A stretch of DNA of 64,000 nt from Actinomycetota bacterium (GTDB lineage Bacteria; Actinomycetota; Acidimicrobiia; Acidimicrobiales; Ilumatobacteraceae): NCBI GenBank assembly GCA_947454105.1, contig CANGIP010000011.1:1-64000 (forward strand), read 5' to 3'. The position numbers were made by a program, and so were the translations under genes. The notes beneath the pieces are model-generated. The model was not told where the DNA came from. It searched no databases and worked only from the letters and a program-made list of their open reading frames with translations. This document shows, in pieces, positions 35,487-43,186 of this stretch. How positions within the stretch are numbered: the stretch's first letter is position 1; each line of letters opens with the position of its first letter.

Positions 35487-36044
35487 ATGCGTCGCTCTGT
35501 GTCTTTAGTGCTCTTGAGCGTGGGTCTGTCGGCACTTGTGGCCTGCGAATCAAATGACACAACTCAAGAGGCTGCAACGACACCCTCTTCAACGCCAGTC
35601 ATTCAAACAACTGAGCCCTTGACTTCAGACACTACGGCGCCATCATCAGTGCAAGAAGTGACGGCAAACATCATCGGCACACAAACAACCTTCTCTCTGA
35701 CTGCTGCGCTCGCCGAAAGCCCCGTGGCCTTTTGGTTTTGGGCGCCTGGTTGAACTACATGTAATCAAGAAGCCCCCTCGGTCGAGGAGGTCAGCAAAAA
35801 GTTCAGCGGCAAGGTCCGCATCATCGGCGTGGCTTGGAATGGCACCGATAGTTCTTACCTCAATTTCATTAATCGACATTCTTTGACCTTCGATAGCCTT
35901 GATGACACCGCTGCGCTGATCTTTAGTGAATATCAAATTCCGTCACAACCAGCGTGGGTTTTTCTTGACCAAGATGGAATTCTCGAAACCAAACTGGGCG
36001 GCATCAGCAAAGATGCGTTGGTGGAACTCCTTGCAAATTTGTAA
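35487..36044 (+). CDS. DsbE/Mpt53-like thioredoxin lipoprotein, putative selenoprotein (TGA as Sec)
   Basis: 185 residues if the in-frame TGA at 35751-35753 is read through. Residues 1-88 contain a lipoprotein signal (GLSALVAC, Cys20), a Ser/Thr-rich spacer and the first thioredoxin strand ending VAFWFWAPG; after the TGA the same frame continues TTCNQEAPSVEEVSKKFSGK, VRIIGVAWNG, LTFDSLDDTAALIFSEYQIP and the cis-Pro loop SQPAWVFLDQDGI to TAA. Together this is a complete exported thioredoxin fold of the Mpt53/DsbE type, whose active site is WCxxC; here it reads G-(TGA)-T-T-C, i.e. UxxC with Sec89 and Cys92. No frame change is needed and the downstream part has no decay. A GGTC-loop hairpin follows (35774-35790). 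Alternative: nonsense-mutated pseudogene. Start ATG with AAGG upstream. Confidence 0.72.
35774..35790 (+). promoter_or_regulatory. Candidate bacterial SECIS hairpin
   Basis: CCTC (35776-35779) pairs with GAGG (35784-35787) around the loop GGTC; two further C-G pairs (35774-35775 with 35789-35790) stack across a bulged A. The apical loop begins 27 nt after the TGA and has G in its first two positions, which fits the published general features of bacterial SECIS elements (short loop, early G, loop about 16-37 nt from the UGA). The E. coli fdhF loop also contains GGUC. The structure was found by eye only. Confidence 0.5.
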
Positions 36045-36194
36045 TTCACCTTCGTGCTCCTTCAGTGTCACCAAGAATGTCAAGGCCACGATTCTCATGT
36101 ACCTCAAGATCATCCAGACGCGTTTTCGTACATCAGGAGAGGGATGAATCTTCATACTTGAAAATGTCCAGCAGAAACTAGATAGTGTCAAGTT

Positions 36195-36773
36195 ATGGCT
36201 TCATCTAAATCTGAGTCTTTGCGTCGAACGGTCCTTGATGCGGCCGTCGCAATCTCAGCGGCTAGTGGCCCCGACGCCATTTCCATGCGCGAAGTTGCCC
36301 GCGAAGCCGGCGTTTCTCACCAGGCTCCCTATCACCACTTCACCGATCGCTCGGGAATATTTGCTGCGATCTGCGATGAAGGTTTCCGCCAACTGTCTCA
36401 AGCTTTGCTCGCTCCACGCCCCTCGATTGACTCAAATATGTGCGAATCGTATGTGCACTTTGCATTGCAACATCCTGGGCATTTTCGAGTGATGATGCGC
36501 AACGACTTATGTCAACTTGCTGACTATCCAAGCGCTCGAATGGAAGCCGATCGTGCCTTTGACATTCTTGTTGATGAGGTGAAGTCACTGCTCGGAGAAG
36601 GTGCCAGTGACGAAATTGTGAAGACACAGACTGCATACATGTGGTCAGTTGGTCATGGTCTGGCAACGTTGCTACTTGATGGCCCGCTTGAGTTGAAACT
36701 TGAAGGTATTGATGACGTGAACGCGTTCATTCATCGAGTCGCCCGAATAGCAGTAGCATCCATTCATCAGTGA
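36195..36773 (+). CDS. TetR/AcrR family regulator with WHG-type C-terminus
   Basis: 192 residues. Helix-turn-helix: ISMREVAREAGVSHQAPYHH followed by FTDRSGIFAAICDEGFRQL, the variant with SHQAPYHHF that accompanies the TetR_C_33 (WHG) ligand domain; the matching C-terminal segment is AYMWSVGHGLATLLLDGPL. It starts close to the end of the preceding interval, 150 bp from the thioredoxin gene, and is followed 18 bp later by an anchored protein that may be its co-transcribed target. Confidence 0.88.
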   Translation: MASSKSESLRRTVLDAAVAISAASGPDAISMREVAREAGVSHQAPYHHFTDRSGIFAAICDEGFRQLSQALLAPRPSIDSNMCESYVHFALQHPGHFRVMMRNDLCQLADYPSARMEADRAFDILVDEVKSLLGEGASDEIVKTQTAYMWSVGHGLATLLLDGPLELKLEGIDDVNAFIHRVARIAVASIHQ

Positions 36774-36791
36774 TGAATCGGAGGACCAGAG

Positions 36792-37823
36792 ATGGCGAAG
36801 AAGGTATCTTTCGTTACGGCCGTCATAATTATCGCAGTACTGCTTTTCATCGCACTAAAAGCAAACACTTCAGATAGCGCCCAAGTGGCAGCCTCAATCA
36901 CTACATCAACTGAGGCAACAACTTCCTCGACAAGCGAGTCACCTTCTACTACTGTTTCGCCAATAATTGCTGAGCAATCAATAGATGTTGCACAGGTGAT
37001 TACGACTGTGGAGGCACAGACAAAAGTCATTGCTACTTTGGGACTCGGCAGTGGTCCTGGCGAAATTGCCTTTGAAGAATGCGTTGATTGCGAACCATTA
37101 CTTCCATGGGCACCGGTACAAATGAGTGATGATCGAATCGTCATCGCCGACGGCGTCAATCATCGCTGGGTGATATTGAAAGATGGCGAATCATCAGAGT
37201 TTGTCTGGCCTAATTCTGCGATTGCCTCGGCACAACCAGTCAAGGATGATGCTGATCGTGTGTACGTGATCATGCTGGGAGCATTTGGCAACGGAAGCGA
37301 AACTCAAGCCGAGTTGTGGGTCTATGAAGCAACCAACTTCGCCGAGCCAATCCTTCGCTATCCAGCCTCACCAATCTTTGGTTCAACGATAGACCTCTCC
37401 CCCGAAGGTGTCTCGATAAACGGGCAGCTGGTTGATGGTCTTGTGCCAGAGATTAAAGACCGACCTCACGTTGAATTCGTTTCCTTTGATACGACTAATC
37501 CAAACGACTCAACCCAAGTCAAAGTCACGTGGTCTGGTCATACAACGAACACCTTCGTCTACGGCGAAGGCGAGTCTCCAGAACTGTTTGGTTCGATGCC
37601 CGCTCTTGATCAGGGGGACGTACTGATGCGACTCCTGATTGATGGGCAATTTTTCATTGACCGGCTATCTGTTGAGGGCAGCGTCACACGAATGACCGTC
37701 GCTTCCAGTGGTGCAGTATTTGGTGCTGCTTGGGCTAATTCACAAGGATTTTTGCAACTTGAAACTGATGTCCCGAGTACACAATGGAAGATCGTTCACT
37801 ACGACCTGCCCGAGTTGATGTGA
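36792..37823 (+). CDS. Membrane-anchored extracytoplasmic protein of unknown function
   Basis: 343 residues. The N-terminal anchor is FVTAVIIIAVLLFIALKA, then a Ser/Thr-rich linker (about residues 28-55) and a beta-rich globular part with a CVDCEP pair and propeller-like strands (DDRIVIADGVNHRWVILKDG, DRVYVIMLGAFGNG, VSINGQLVDGLVPEI). I do not recognise a family. Likely outside the membrane. It follows a TetR gene and precedes a flavoprotein with a 66-bp gap. Confidence 0.72.
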   Translation: MAKKVSFVTAVIIIAVLLFIALKANTSDSAQVAASITTSTEATTSSTSESPSTTVSPIIAEQSIDVAQVITTVEAQTKVIATLGLGSGPGEIAFEECVDCEPLLPWAPVQMSDDRIVIADGVNHRWVILKDGESSEFVWPNSAIASAQPVKDDADRVYVIMLGAFGNGSETQAELWVYEATNFAEPILRYPASPIFGSTIDLSPEGVSINGQLVDGLVPEIKDRPHVEFVSFDTTNPNDSTQVKVTWSGHTTNTFVYGEGESPELFGSMPALDQGDVLMRLLIDGQFFIDRLSVEGSVTRMTVASSGAVFGAAWANSQGFLQLETDVPSTQWKIVHYDLPELM

Positions 37824-37889
37824 ACTGAGTTGCACCAATAACCCACGCCAATGTTGGCATCGCCAAAGTAGGCGTGACAGGCTCAAGGT

Positions 37890-39104
37890 ATGCAGTTTGA
37901 CATCGCAATTATCGGAGGCGGACCCGGAGGTTCATCGGCCGCAATATCAGCTGCACGCGCCGGACTTCGTGTGGTGTTATGCGAAAAAGGTTCCTACGGC
38001 CGCGACAAAGTATGTGGCGATGGTTTAACGCCGCGGGCCATTGCGGCACTCAATGATTTAAACATTGATCATTCAGTTGCTCATCGCATTGATGGTCTAC
38101 GAATGATTGCTGGCAAGAAGCAACGTGAATTGTCTTGGCCAACGACTGATCGGTTTCCACACCATGGTGCGGTGTGGCCTCGACAGAAGTTTGATAATCA
38201 TCTGCTTGACGTAGCAATTGAATCAGGGGCCGATGTTCGATTTGGTTCAGAAGCCTTACCTGTCATTGAAGACGGCGTTGTTGTTGGCGTTGAAGTTAAC
38301 GGCGAAGTCTTGCGATCATCACTTGTGGTCTTAGCAACTGGTGCTCAAGGTGCAGCCGCAAAAATGCTTGGCGCTGTTCGTGACCCCGACGAAACTTTTG
38401 GATTAGCCATTCGTGCATACGCTCCAACTCCTCGTCATGCCGAACGCCACCTTGAAGCATGTTTAAGTTTGCGCGACGAACACGGAACTCCAGTGCCTGG
38501 ATACGGATGGATGTTCCCTGCAGGAGATGGCACCGTCAACATCGGTGTTGGTGCACTGAGCACCATGAAGGGTTTCAAGAAACTCAATCTCAATACCTTG
38601 CTTGATCAATATGCATCAATTGTTCGAGAACCTTGGTCGTTGGGTGATTATGTTGAGAAGCCACGAGCGTGGCGTCTACCAATGAGTTGCATACGTCGCC
38701 ACGGGCCAGGTTGGGTTGCAGTTGGCGATGCTGCTGGTTTTGTGAATCCGATGAATGGTGAGGGCATCGATTACGCACTTGAGTCGGGCACTCTTGCCGT
38801 GAAGTGTTTCATCGATAATCCGGTAACTGCACCAAGGTCATACGACACTCAAGTAGGTGAACGCTTCGATGCGTTCTTGCGCACTGGCCGACGATTTAGT
38901 TTCATCATCGGTCACCCGTGGTTGTTACGCCCAGGTTTGCGCGTCGCCGTCGGAACTCAAGCAGCGGCCGACATCACGCTTGCCGTGATGGGTAATTTGA
39001 TTGATTCAACGACTCCTGGTGCTGCCGGCAAAGTCATGCGACTTGCCGACAACGCGTTACGAATTGCTGATCCACTTCTTCGACGCACTCGCGCTAAAGC
39101 GTAA
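37890..39104 (+). CDS. Geranylgeranyl reductase family flavoprotein
   Basis: 404 residues, FAD-dependent reductase of isoprenoid double bonds. FAD motif FDIAIIGGGPGGSSAAISAA, then KVCGDGLTPRAIAAL (CGDG motif of the family), PRQKFDNHLLD, and the third FAD-binding segment VGDAAGFVNPMNGEGIDYAL. Actinobacterial relatives reduce the menaquinone isoprenyl tail (MenJ) or archaeal/polyprenyl lipids; menaquinone or a polyprenol is a plausible substrate here. It converges with the malic enzyme gene over a bidirectional terminator. Confidence 0.92.
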   Translation: MQFDIAIIGGGPGGSSAAISAARAGLRVVLCEKGSYGRDKVCGDGLTPRAIAALNDLNIDHSVAHRIDGLRMIAGKKQRELSWPTTDRFPHHGAVWPRQKFDNHLLDVAIESGADVRFGSEALPVIEDGVVVGVEVNGEVLRSSLVVLATGAQGAAAKMLGAVRDPDETFGLAIRAYAPTPRHAERHLEACLSLRDEHGTPVPGYGWMFPAGDGTVNIGVGALSTMKGFKKLNLNTLLDQYASIVREPWSLGDYVEKPRAWRLPMSCIRRHGPGWVAVGDAAGFVNPMNGEGIDYALESGTLAVKCFIDNPVTAPRSYDTQVGERFDAFLRTGRRFSFIIGHPWLLRPGLRVAVGTQAAADITLAVMGNLIDSTTPGAAGKVMRLADNALRIADPLLRRTRAKA

Positions 39105-39105
39105 G

Positions 39106-39138
39106 AAAAATCCGGAGATTGCTCGGGCAATAACTTTT
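39106..39138. terminator. Bidirectional intrinsic terminator
   Basis: ATTGC (39118-39122) pairs with GCAAT (39127-39131) around the tetraloop TCGG. A T-rich run (TTTT at 39135-39138) follows on the plus strand and an A5 run (39106-39110) precedes it, giving U5 on the minus strand. It sits exactly between two convergent genes. Confidence 0.55.
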
Positions 39139-40545
39139 CTACGACTTGCGGATAACGCCGTCTTTCACTGCCGCTGCAGCAACCGCCGGTGCAACACGCT
39201 CAACAATGGTCCGGTTAAACACTGACGGCACCACAAATTCTGGTGAAAGCTCGGCGTCAGACACCGACTCGGCAATGGCAATGGCCGCGGCTAATTTCAT
39301 GCCTTCGGTGATGTCCGTTGCATTTGCATCGAGCGCACCACGGAAGATGCCGGGGAATGCCAGCACGTTGTTGATTTGGTTCGGATAGTCGCTGCGACCC
39401 GTTGCCATGACGGCGGCAAGACCATCGACCTGCTCTGGACGTATTTCTGGGTTCGGGTTGGCCATGGCAAACACAATGGGGTTCTTCGCCATCGAGCGCA
39501 CATCAGCAGCAGTGATGAGATCGGGCCCACTGACTCCGACAAACACGTCTGCGCCTTTCATGACGTCACTGATGGTTCCCATCTTTCGTGACGAATTTGT
39601 ATTTGCAGCAAACCATTCTTTTGCCGAGTTCATTTCACCTCGACCGGTGTAAATGGCGCCTACTCGATCGCAACCAATGACATCACCGATTCCAGCGTTG
39701 AGCAAAATCTTGCCGATGGCAACACCAGCGGCTCCAACTCCGGCGATGACAACCGTGAGGTCTTCCATCTTCTTGCCAGTGATTTTCAATGAGTTCCACA
39801 AAGCCGCCAAGGTGACGACGGCAGTGCCGTGCTGATCGTCGTGGAAGACAGGAATGTCAAGACTCGCACGTAGGCGCTCTTCAATTTCAAAACACTCGGG
39901 TGCTTTGATGTCTTCGAGATTGATTCCACCAAATGTTGGGGCAATGCGTTGCACAAAATCAACAACTTCATCAGCGGTGCGAGCATTAATACAAATCGGG
40001 AAACCGTTCACCCCACCAAACTCTTTGAATAGCAGGGCCTTGCCCTCCATAACGGGCATAGCGCCCTCTGGGCCGATGTCACCAAGTCCGAGCACCGCAG
40101 TTCCGTTGCTCACAATGGCAACGGTGTTTTTGCGAATGGTGTACTTATGGGAGAGCGATGGATCATTTTCAATCGCAGTACAGACGCGAGCGACGCCTGG
40201 CGTATAGGCCATTGACAAATCATCACGATCATTCACTGGCGCAGTACTCAGAACTTCAACCTTGCCAGCCTCATGCATGCGGAAAGTTCGGTCCCACCAA
40301 TCAAGAACAGTGACACCATCGAGTTTTTGCACTGCAGCAACAATTGTTTGTTGATGCTCTTCGTTTCGACAGTGCACGACAAGACTGCGACGAAGAACCG
40401 GACCGCGAACGTCAAAACCATCAAGAGCGCCGATGTTTCCGCCTGCTTCACCAATGGCGGCGCACAACCGTCCAAGGGTGCCTGGCACGTTGTCAAGCTG
40501 ACAATCGAGAGAGATAGAAAATGCGGCGTTAGGGAGAGTAGACAT
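39139..40545 (-). CDS. NAD-type malic enzyme with N-terminal ACT domain
   Basis: Oxidative decarboxylation of malate to pyruvate and CO2, feeding anaplerosis or NAD(P)H supply. 468 residues. Residues 1-80 form an ACT regulatory domain (DNVPGTLGRLCAAIGEAGGN), suggesting allosteric control by an amino acid or similar. The catalytic part has MAYTPGVARVCTAI, the Lys-bearing GPEGAMPVMEGKALLFKEFG, the metal site IFHDDQHGTAVVTLAA (as PVFHDDQHGTAVV) and the NAD-binding VIAGVGAAGVAIGKILL. The ACT-fused short form is typical of Actinobacteria and Firmicutes. Confidence 0.95.
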   Translation of the reverse strand: MSTLPNAAFSISLDCQLDNVPGTLGRLCAAIGEAGGNIGALDGFDVRGPVLRRSLVVHCRNEEHQQTIVAAVQKLDGVTVLDWWDRTFRMHEAGKVEVLSTAPVNDRDDLSMAYTPGVARVCTAIENDPSLSHKYTIRKNTVAIVSNGTAVLGLGDIGPEGAMPVMEGKALLFKEFGGVNGFPICINARTADEVVDFVQRIAPTFGGINLEDIKAPECFEIEERLRASLDIPVFHDDQHGTAVVTLAALWNSLKITGKKMEDLTVVIAGVGAAGVAIGKILLNAGIGDVIGCDRVGAIYTGRGEMNSAKEWFAANTNSSRKMGTISDVMKGADVFVGVSGPDLITAADVRSMAKNPIVFAMANPNPEIRPEQVDGLAAVMATGRSDYPNQINNVLAFPGIFRGALDANATDITEGMKLAAAIAIAESVSDAELSPEFVVPSVFNRTIVERVAPAVAAAAVKDGVIRKS

Positions 40546-40620
40546 AAGACCTCTTATGCTACGGACTTAGCACCCAGTTGTCAGTTGACACTCAACTGAA
40601 TTTGCTAAAAATGGCCTACG

Positions 40621-40687
40621 AATTACTCAATTCGAAGGCCGGAGATCGCACGTGCAATAACCAGCTGCTGGATCTCTGAGGTGCCCT
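40621..40687. repeat. 67-bp direct repeat, left copy (partner 41892-41958)
   Basis: 61 of 67 positions are identical to 41892-41958, with no gaps. The six differences fall at repeat positions 15, 21, 27, 33, 39 and 51, all the same codon position. It marks one border of the segment carrying the flavin monooxygenase gene. Confidence 0.93.
40623..40685 (-). pseudogene. Relic of an acyl-CoA dehydrogenase C-terminus
   Basis: On the minus strand this encodes GTSEIQQLVIARAISGLRIE followed by TAA, identical in amino acids to the last 20 residues of the intact dehydrogenase at 41894-43108, including the segment after the catalytic Glu. It starts directly after the TAG stop of the flavin monooxygenase, in the same frame, and has no start of its own. 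All nucleotide differences from the intact gene are synonymous, so it derives from a second functional dehydrogenase gene and not from a recent copy of the neighbour. Confidence 0.88.
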
Positions 40688-41867
40688 AAATGGCAACAGT
40701 AAGTGCGTCGTATTCGAAGACCCAATCAAGAATTGACATTCCTGGTGGCGTCAGCGAAAAAAACATATCCCGATCTTTTTGTTCTTGACCATCCAGCATG
40801 TGGAACAGATCACGATTCATCAACGATGAGGTTTGCACTTGAGCTGTGCGACCTTGACGTGCATTTTCATATCGACGAAGGGCAAGCGCAGCATCGCTAA
40901 TGCTCTCATCAGATAGACAACGTGCCAACACAACTGCATCTTCAATTGCTTGGCATGATCCTTGAGCCATAAAAGGAAGCATCGGATGGCAAGCATCACC
41001 GAGCAATGTTGTCGTGCCTATTCCCCATTGATCCAATGGTTCACGGTCGTATAACGCCCAGCGGAAAACTGGTTCTTCGACCCGGGCTAGCAGTGAGAGA
41101 AGCTCAGGTGACCAACCTTCAAATCGTGCATACAAATCTTCTACTGTTCCTTGCTCAGTCCATGATTCGGTTTCCCACGAATCTTCAGGTGAGATACAAA
41201 CCAAGTTGAGATGACTGCGATTACGTCCAATGAAATAACTCACCACATGGCGATCTGGACCCATGCGGTTAGTGACATCAATTGGTAGATCTTCCACGAA
41301 CTTGCGTGGGACCAATGCACGATACGCAGCAGAGCCACTGAACCGGGGTTTATCTAGACCACCAACGCACGGCCGAATCACCGAATGAATTCCATCAGCA
41401 CCAATGACGATGTCAAAGGACTGGCTTGTTCCATCGGAAAATCGAACCGCCGATGATGATTCACCTGGCTCCGCACCCACAACATACGTCGAGAATTTCA
41501 ATGTTACATTTGTCTGCTGCGCCACCGCATTTCCAAGAATTTCAACCAAATCATTCCGTGCAACATTTGCTAACGGCAGCTGATGCTGCGCCACGAAACT
41601 GTCGTCAATGTCTGCCATACGAAGAATGGAGTCATCCTCCCAACGGCGAAATACAACTCGATGCGGATGCACCGCAATTTCTGAAAACGCTTGGCCAAGA
41701 CCTAACGAATGCAAAAGACGAGAAGCATTCGGGCTGATTTGCACGCCAGCACCAATTTCTCTGATTCCTGCCGAACGTTCAAAGACAGTGATTTCATGAG
41801 AACTTTGAGAGAGTGCAAGAGCGGTCGCAAGACCGCCAATTCCCCCGCCAATGATTGCAATCTTCAT
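40686..41867 (-). CDS. FAD-dependent aromatic monooxygenase (salicylate hydroxylase-like)
   Basis: 393 residues, class A flavoprotein hydroxylase. GxGxxG motif at the N-terminus (KIAIIGGGIGGLATALALSQ), the DG motif FDIVIGADGIHSVIRP, and the GD motif TTLLGDACHPMLPFMAQGSC with QAIEDAV. It uses NAD(P)H and O2 to hydroxylate an aromatic or related ring; substrate unknown. It lies 26 bp downstream of an acyl-CoA dehydrogenase. Its stop codon abuts a relic of another dehydrogenase's 3' end, and the last bases before the stop may derive from that relic, so the gene arrived by recombination within this locus. Confidence 0.92.
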   Translation of the reverse strand: MKIAIIGGGIGGLATALALSQSSHEITVFERSAGIREIGAGVQISPNASRLLHSLGLGQAFSEIAVHPHRVVFRRWEDDSILRMADIDDSFVAQHQLPLANVARNDLVEILGNAVAQQTNVTLKFSTYVVGAEPGESSSAVRFSDGTSQSFDIVIGADGIHSVIRPCVGGLDKPRFSGSAAYRALVPRKFVEDLPIDVTNRMGPDRHVVSYFIGRNRSHLNLVCISPEDSWETESWTEQGTVEDLYARFEGWSPELLSLLARVEEPVFRWALYDREPLDQWGIGTTTLLGDACHPMLPFMAQGSCQAIEDAVVLARCLSDESISDAALALRRYENARQGRTAQVQTSSLMNRDLFHMLDGQEQKDRDMFFSLTPPGMSILDWVFEYDALTVAI

Positions 41868-41891
41868 AGTAGAGAGGCTACGTCTCGTAGC

Positions 41892-41958
41892 AATTACTCA
41901 ATTCGCAGGCCAGAGATTGCACGGGCAATCACCAGCTGCTGAATCTCTGAGGTGCCCT
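41892..41958. repeat. 67-bp direct repeat, right copy (3' end of intact dehydrogenase)
   Basis: The last codons and stop of the acyl-CoA dehydrogenase at 41894; partner of 40621-40687. Repeat-to-repeat distance is 1271 bp, nearly one gene length. Confidence 0.93.
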
Positions 41959-43108
41959 CAAAGATGGTGTGAATCTTTGCGTCACGGTGCATGCGCTCAA
42001 CGTGGTACTCACGGGTGTAGCCGTAGCCACCAAGAATCTGAATTGCTTCTTCGGTGACGCGCACTGCGGTCTCTGAGGCGTAGTACTTGCTCATCGAACC
42101 TTCGGCATTCTTGAAGCCTCCATTACGAGCCATCCAGGCAGCGCGCCAAATGAGCAAACGCGAAGCTTCAATTTGTGTCGCCATGTTGGCCAACTTGAAG
42201 GCAATCGCTTGGTTCATGATGATCGGCTTGCCGAAGGCAACGCGCTCTTTTGCGTAATCAAGAGCAATTTCATAAGCACCGCGAGCAATACCCAAAGCCT
42301 GCGCACCCACTGATGGACGAGTTGCTTCAAAGGTTGCCATTGCGGGCTGCTTGCCACTTGATGCTCCACCTTCGCGGTATCGCGCGAGCTTGGCATCAAG
42401 CTTTTCTTTTCCACCCAACAAGCAACTGCCAGGTATACGAACATCATCAAGTACTACTTCGGCGGTGTGCGAAGCCTTGATGCCGTGCTTCTGATATTTC
42501 TGACCCTGCGACAAGCCCTTGGTGCCCGGAGGAACAATGAACGAAGCCTGACCACGACCTTTGAGTGCGGGATCAACTGCAGCGACAACCACGTGCACAT
42601 TGGCAATGCCACCATTGGTGATCCATGCCTTAGTTCCGTTGATCACCCATTCGTCTTTAGCTTCGTCGTAAACAGCGCGCGTACGAAGCGATGACACATC
42701 TGAACCAGCGTCGGGTTCGCTCACACAAAATGCGCCCAACTTGATGTCATCGGCGGTGCCGTAACACTGCGGAACCCATTCCATCACTTGTTCGGGAGTT
42801 CCGTTGCCACTAATTCCTGCAGCAGCCAAACCAGAACCCATGATGGCCATACCAATACCAGCGTCGCCCCAGAAGATTTCTTCAATTGCAACAGGCATGG
42901 TGAGACCGGTGGTATCGGTCATCGCGTTCATCAAAAATTCGAAACCGTACAAACCAATTTTTGAGGCTTCTTGCACAACTGGCCACGGGAATTCTTCGCG
43001 GTCGTCCCACTCTTGCGCGTGTGGGCGAATGTGCTCAACCGCGAACTGATGAATCCAGTCTTTGATCTGCAATTGATCGTCATTGAGGTGCATTGAAAAT
43101 TCAGCCAT
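41894..43108 (-). CDS. Acyl-CoA dehydrogenase
   Basis: 404 residues, FAD enzyme with canonical features: FCVSEPDAGSDVSSLRTRAV, WVINGTKAWITNGGIANVHV, YAKERVAFGKPIIMNQAIAF, ILGGYGYTREYHVERMHRDA and the catalytic glutamate in IHTIFEGTSEIQQLVIARAI. This is the short/medium-chain-type arrangement with the base at FEGT. Leftward, followed 26 bp later by the flavin monooxygenase, which is probably co-transcribed. Its 3' end is duplicated on the far side of that monooxygenase. Confidence 0.95.
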   Translation of the reverse strand: MAEFSMHLNDDQLQIKDWIHQFAVEHIRPHAQEWDDREEFPWPVVQEASKIGLYGFEFLMNAMTDTTGLTMPVAIEEIFWGDAGIGMAIMGSGLAAAGISGNGTPEQVMEWVPQCYGTADDIKLGAFCVSEPDAGSDVSSLRTRAVYDEAKDEWVINGTKAWITNGGIANVHVVVAAVDPALKGRGQASFIVPPGTKGLSQGQKYQKHGIKASHTAEVVLDDVRIPGSCLLGGKEKLDAKLARYREGGASSGKQPAMATFEATRPSVGAQALGIARGAYEIALDYAKERVAFGKPIIMNQAIAFKLANMATQIEASRLLIWRAAWMARNGGFKNAEGSMSKYYASETAVRVTEEAIQILGGYGYTREYHVERMHRDAKIHTIFEGTSEIQQLVIARAISGLRIE

Positions 43109-43186
43109 GAAGCGATGTTACTCGCTGGTAACACTTTCCACCACATTCGTTAGGCATGACTTGTCGATTGCTGACAAACTCAACGT

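Noticed and set aside
35487-35753. Stand-alone 88-residue lipoprotein ending at the TGA
   Set aside because: It would end in the middle of the thioredoxin core right at the active site, while the same frame continues with well-conserved family motifs; read-through fits better.
36046-36129. Minus-strand open stretch after the thioredoxin gene, possible gene relic
   Set aside because: About 26 codons without a start, bounded by a stop upstream; resemblance to any family could not be established by eye.
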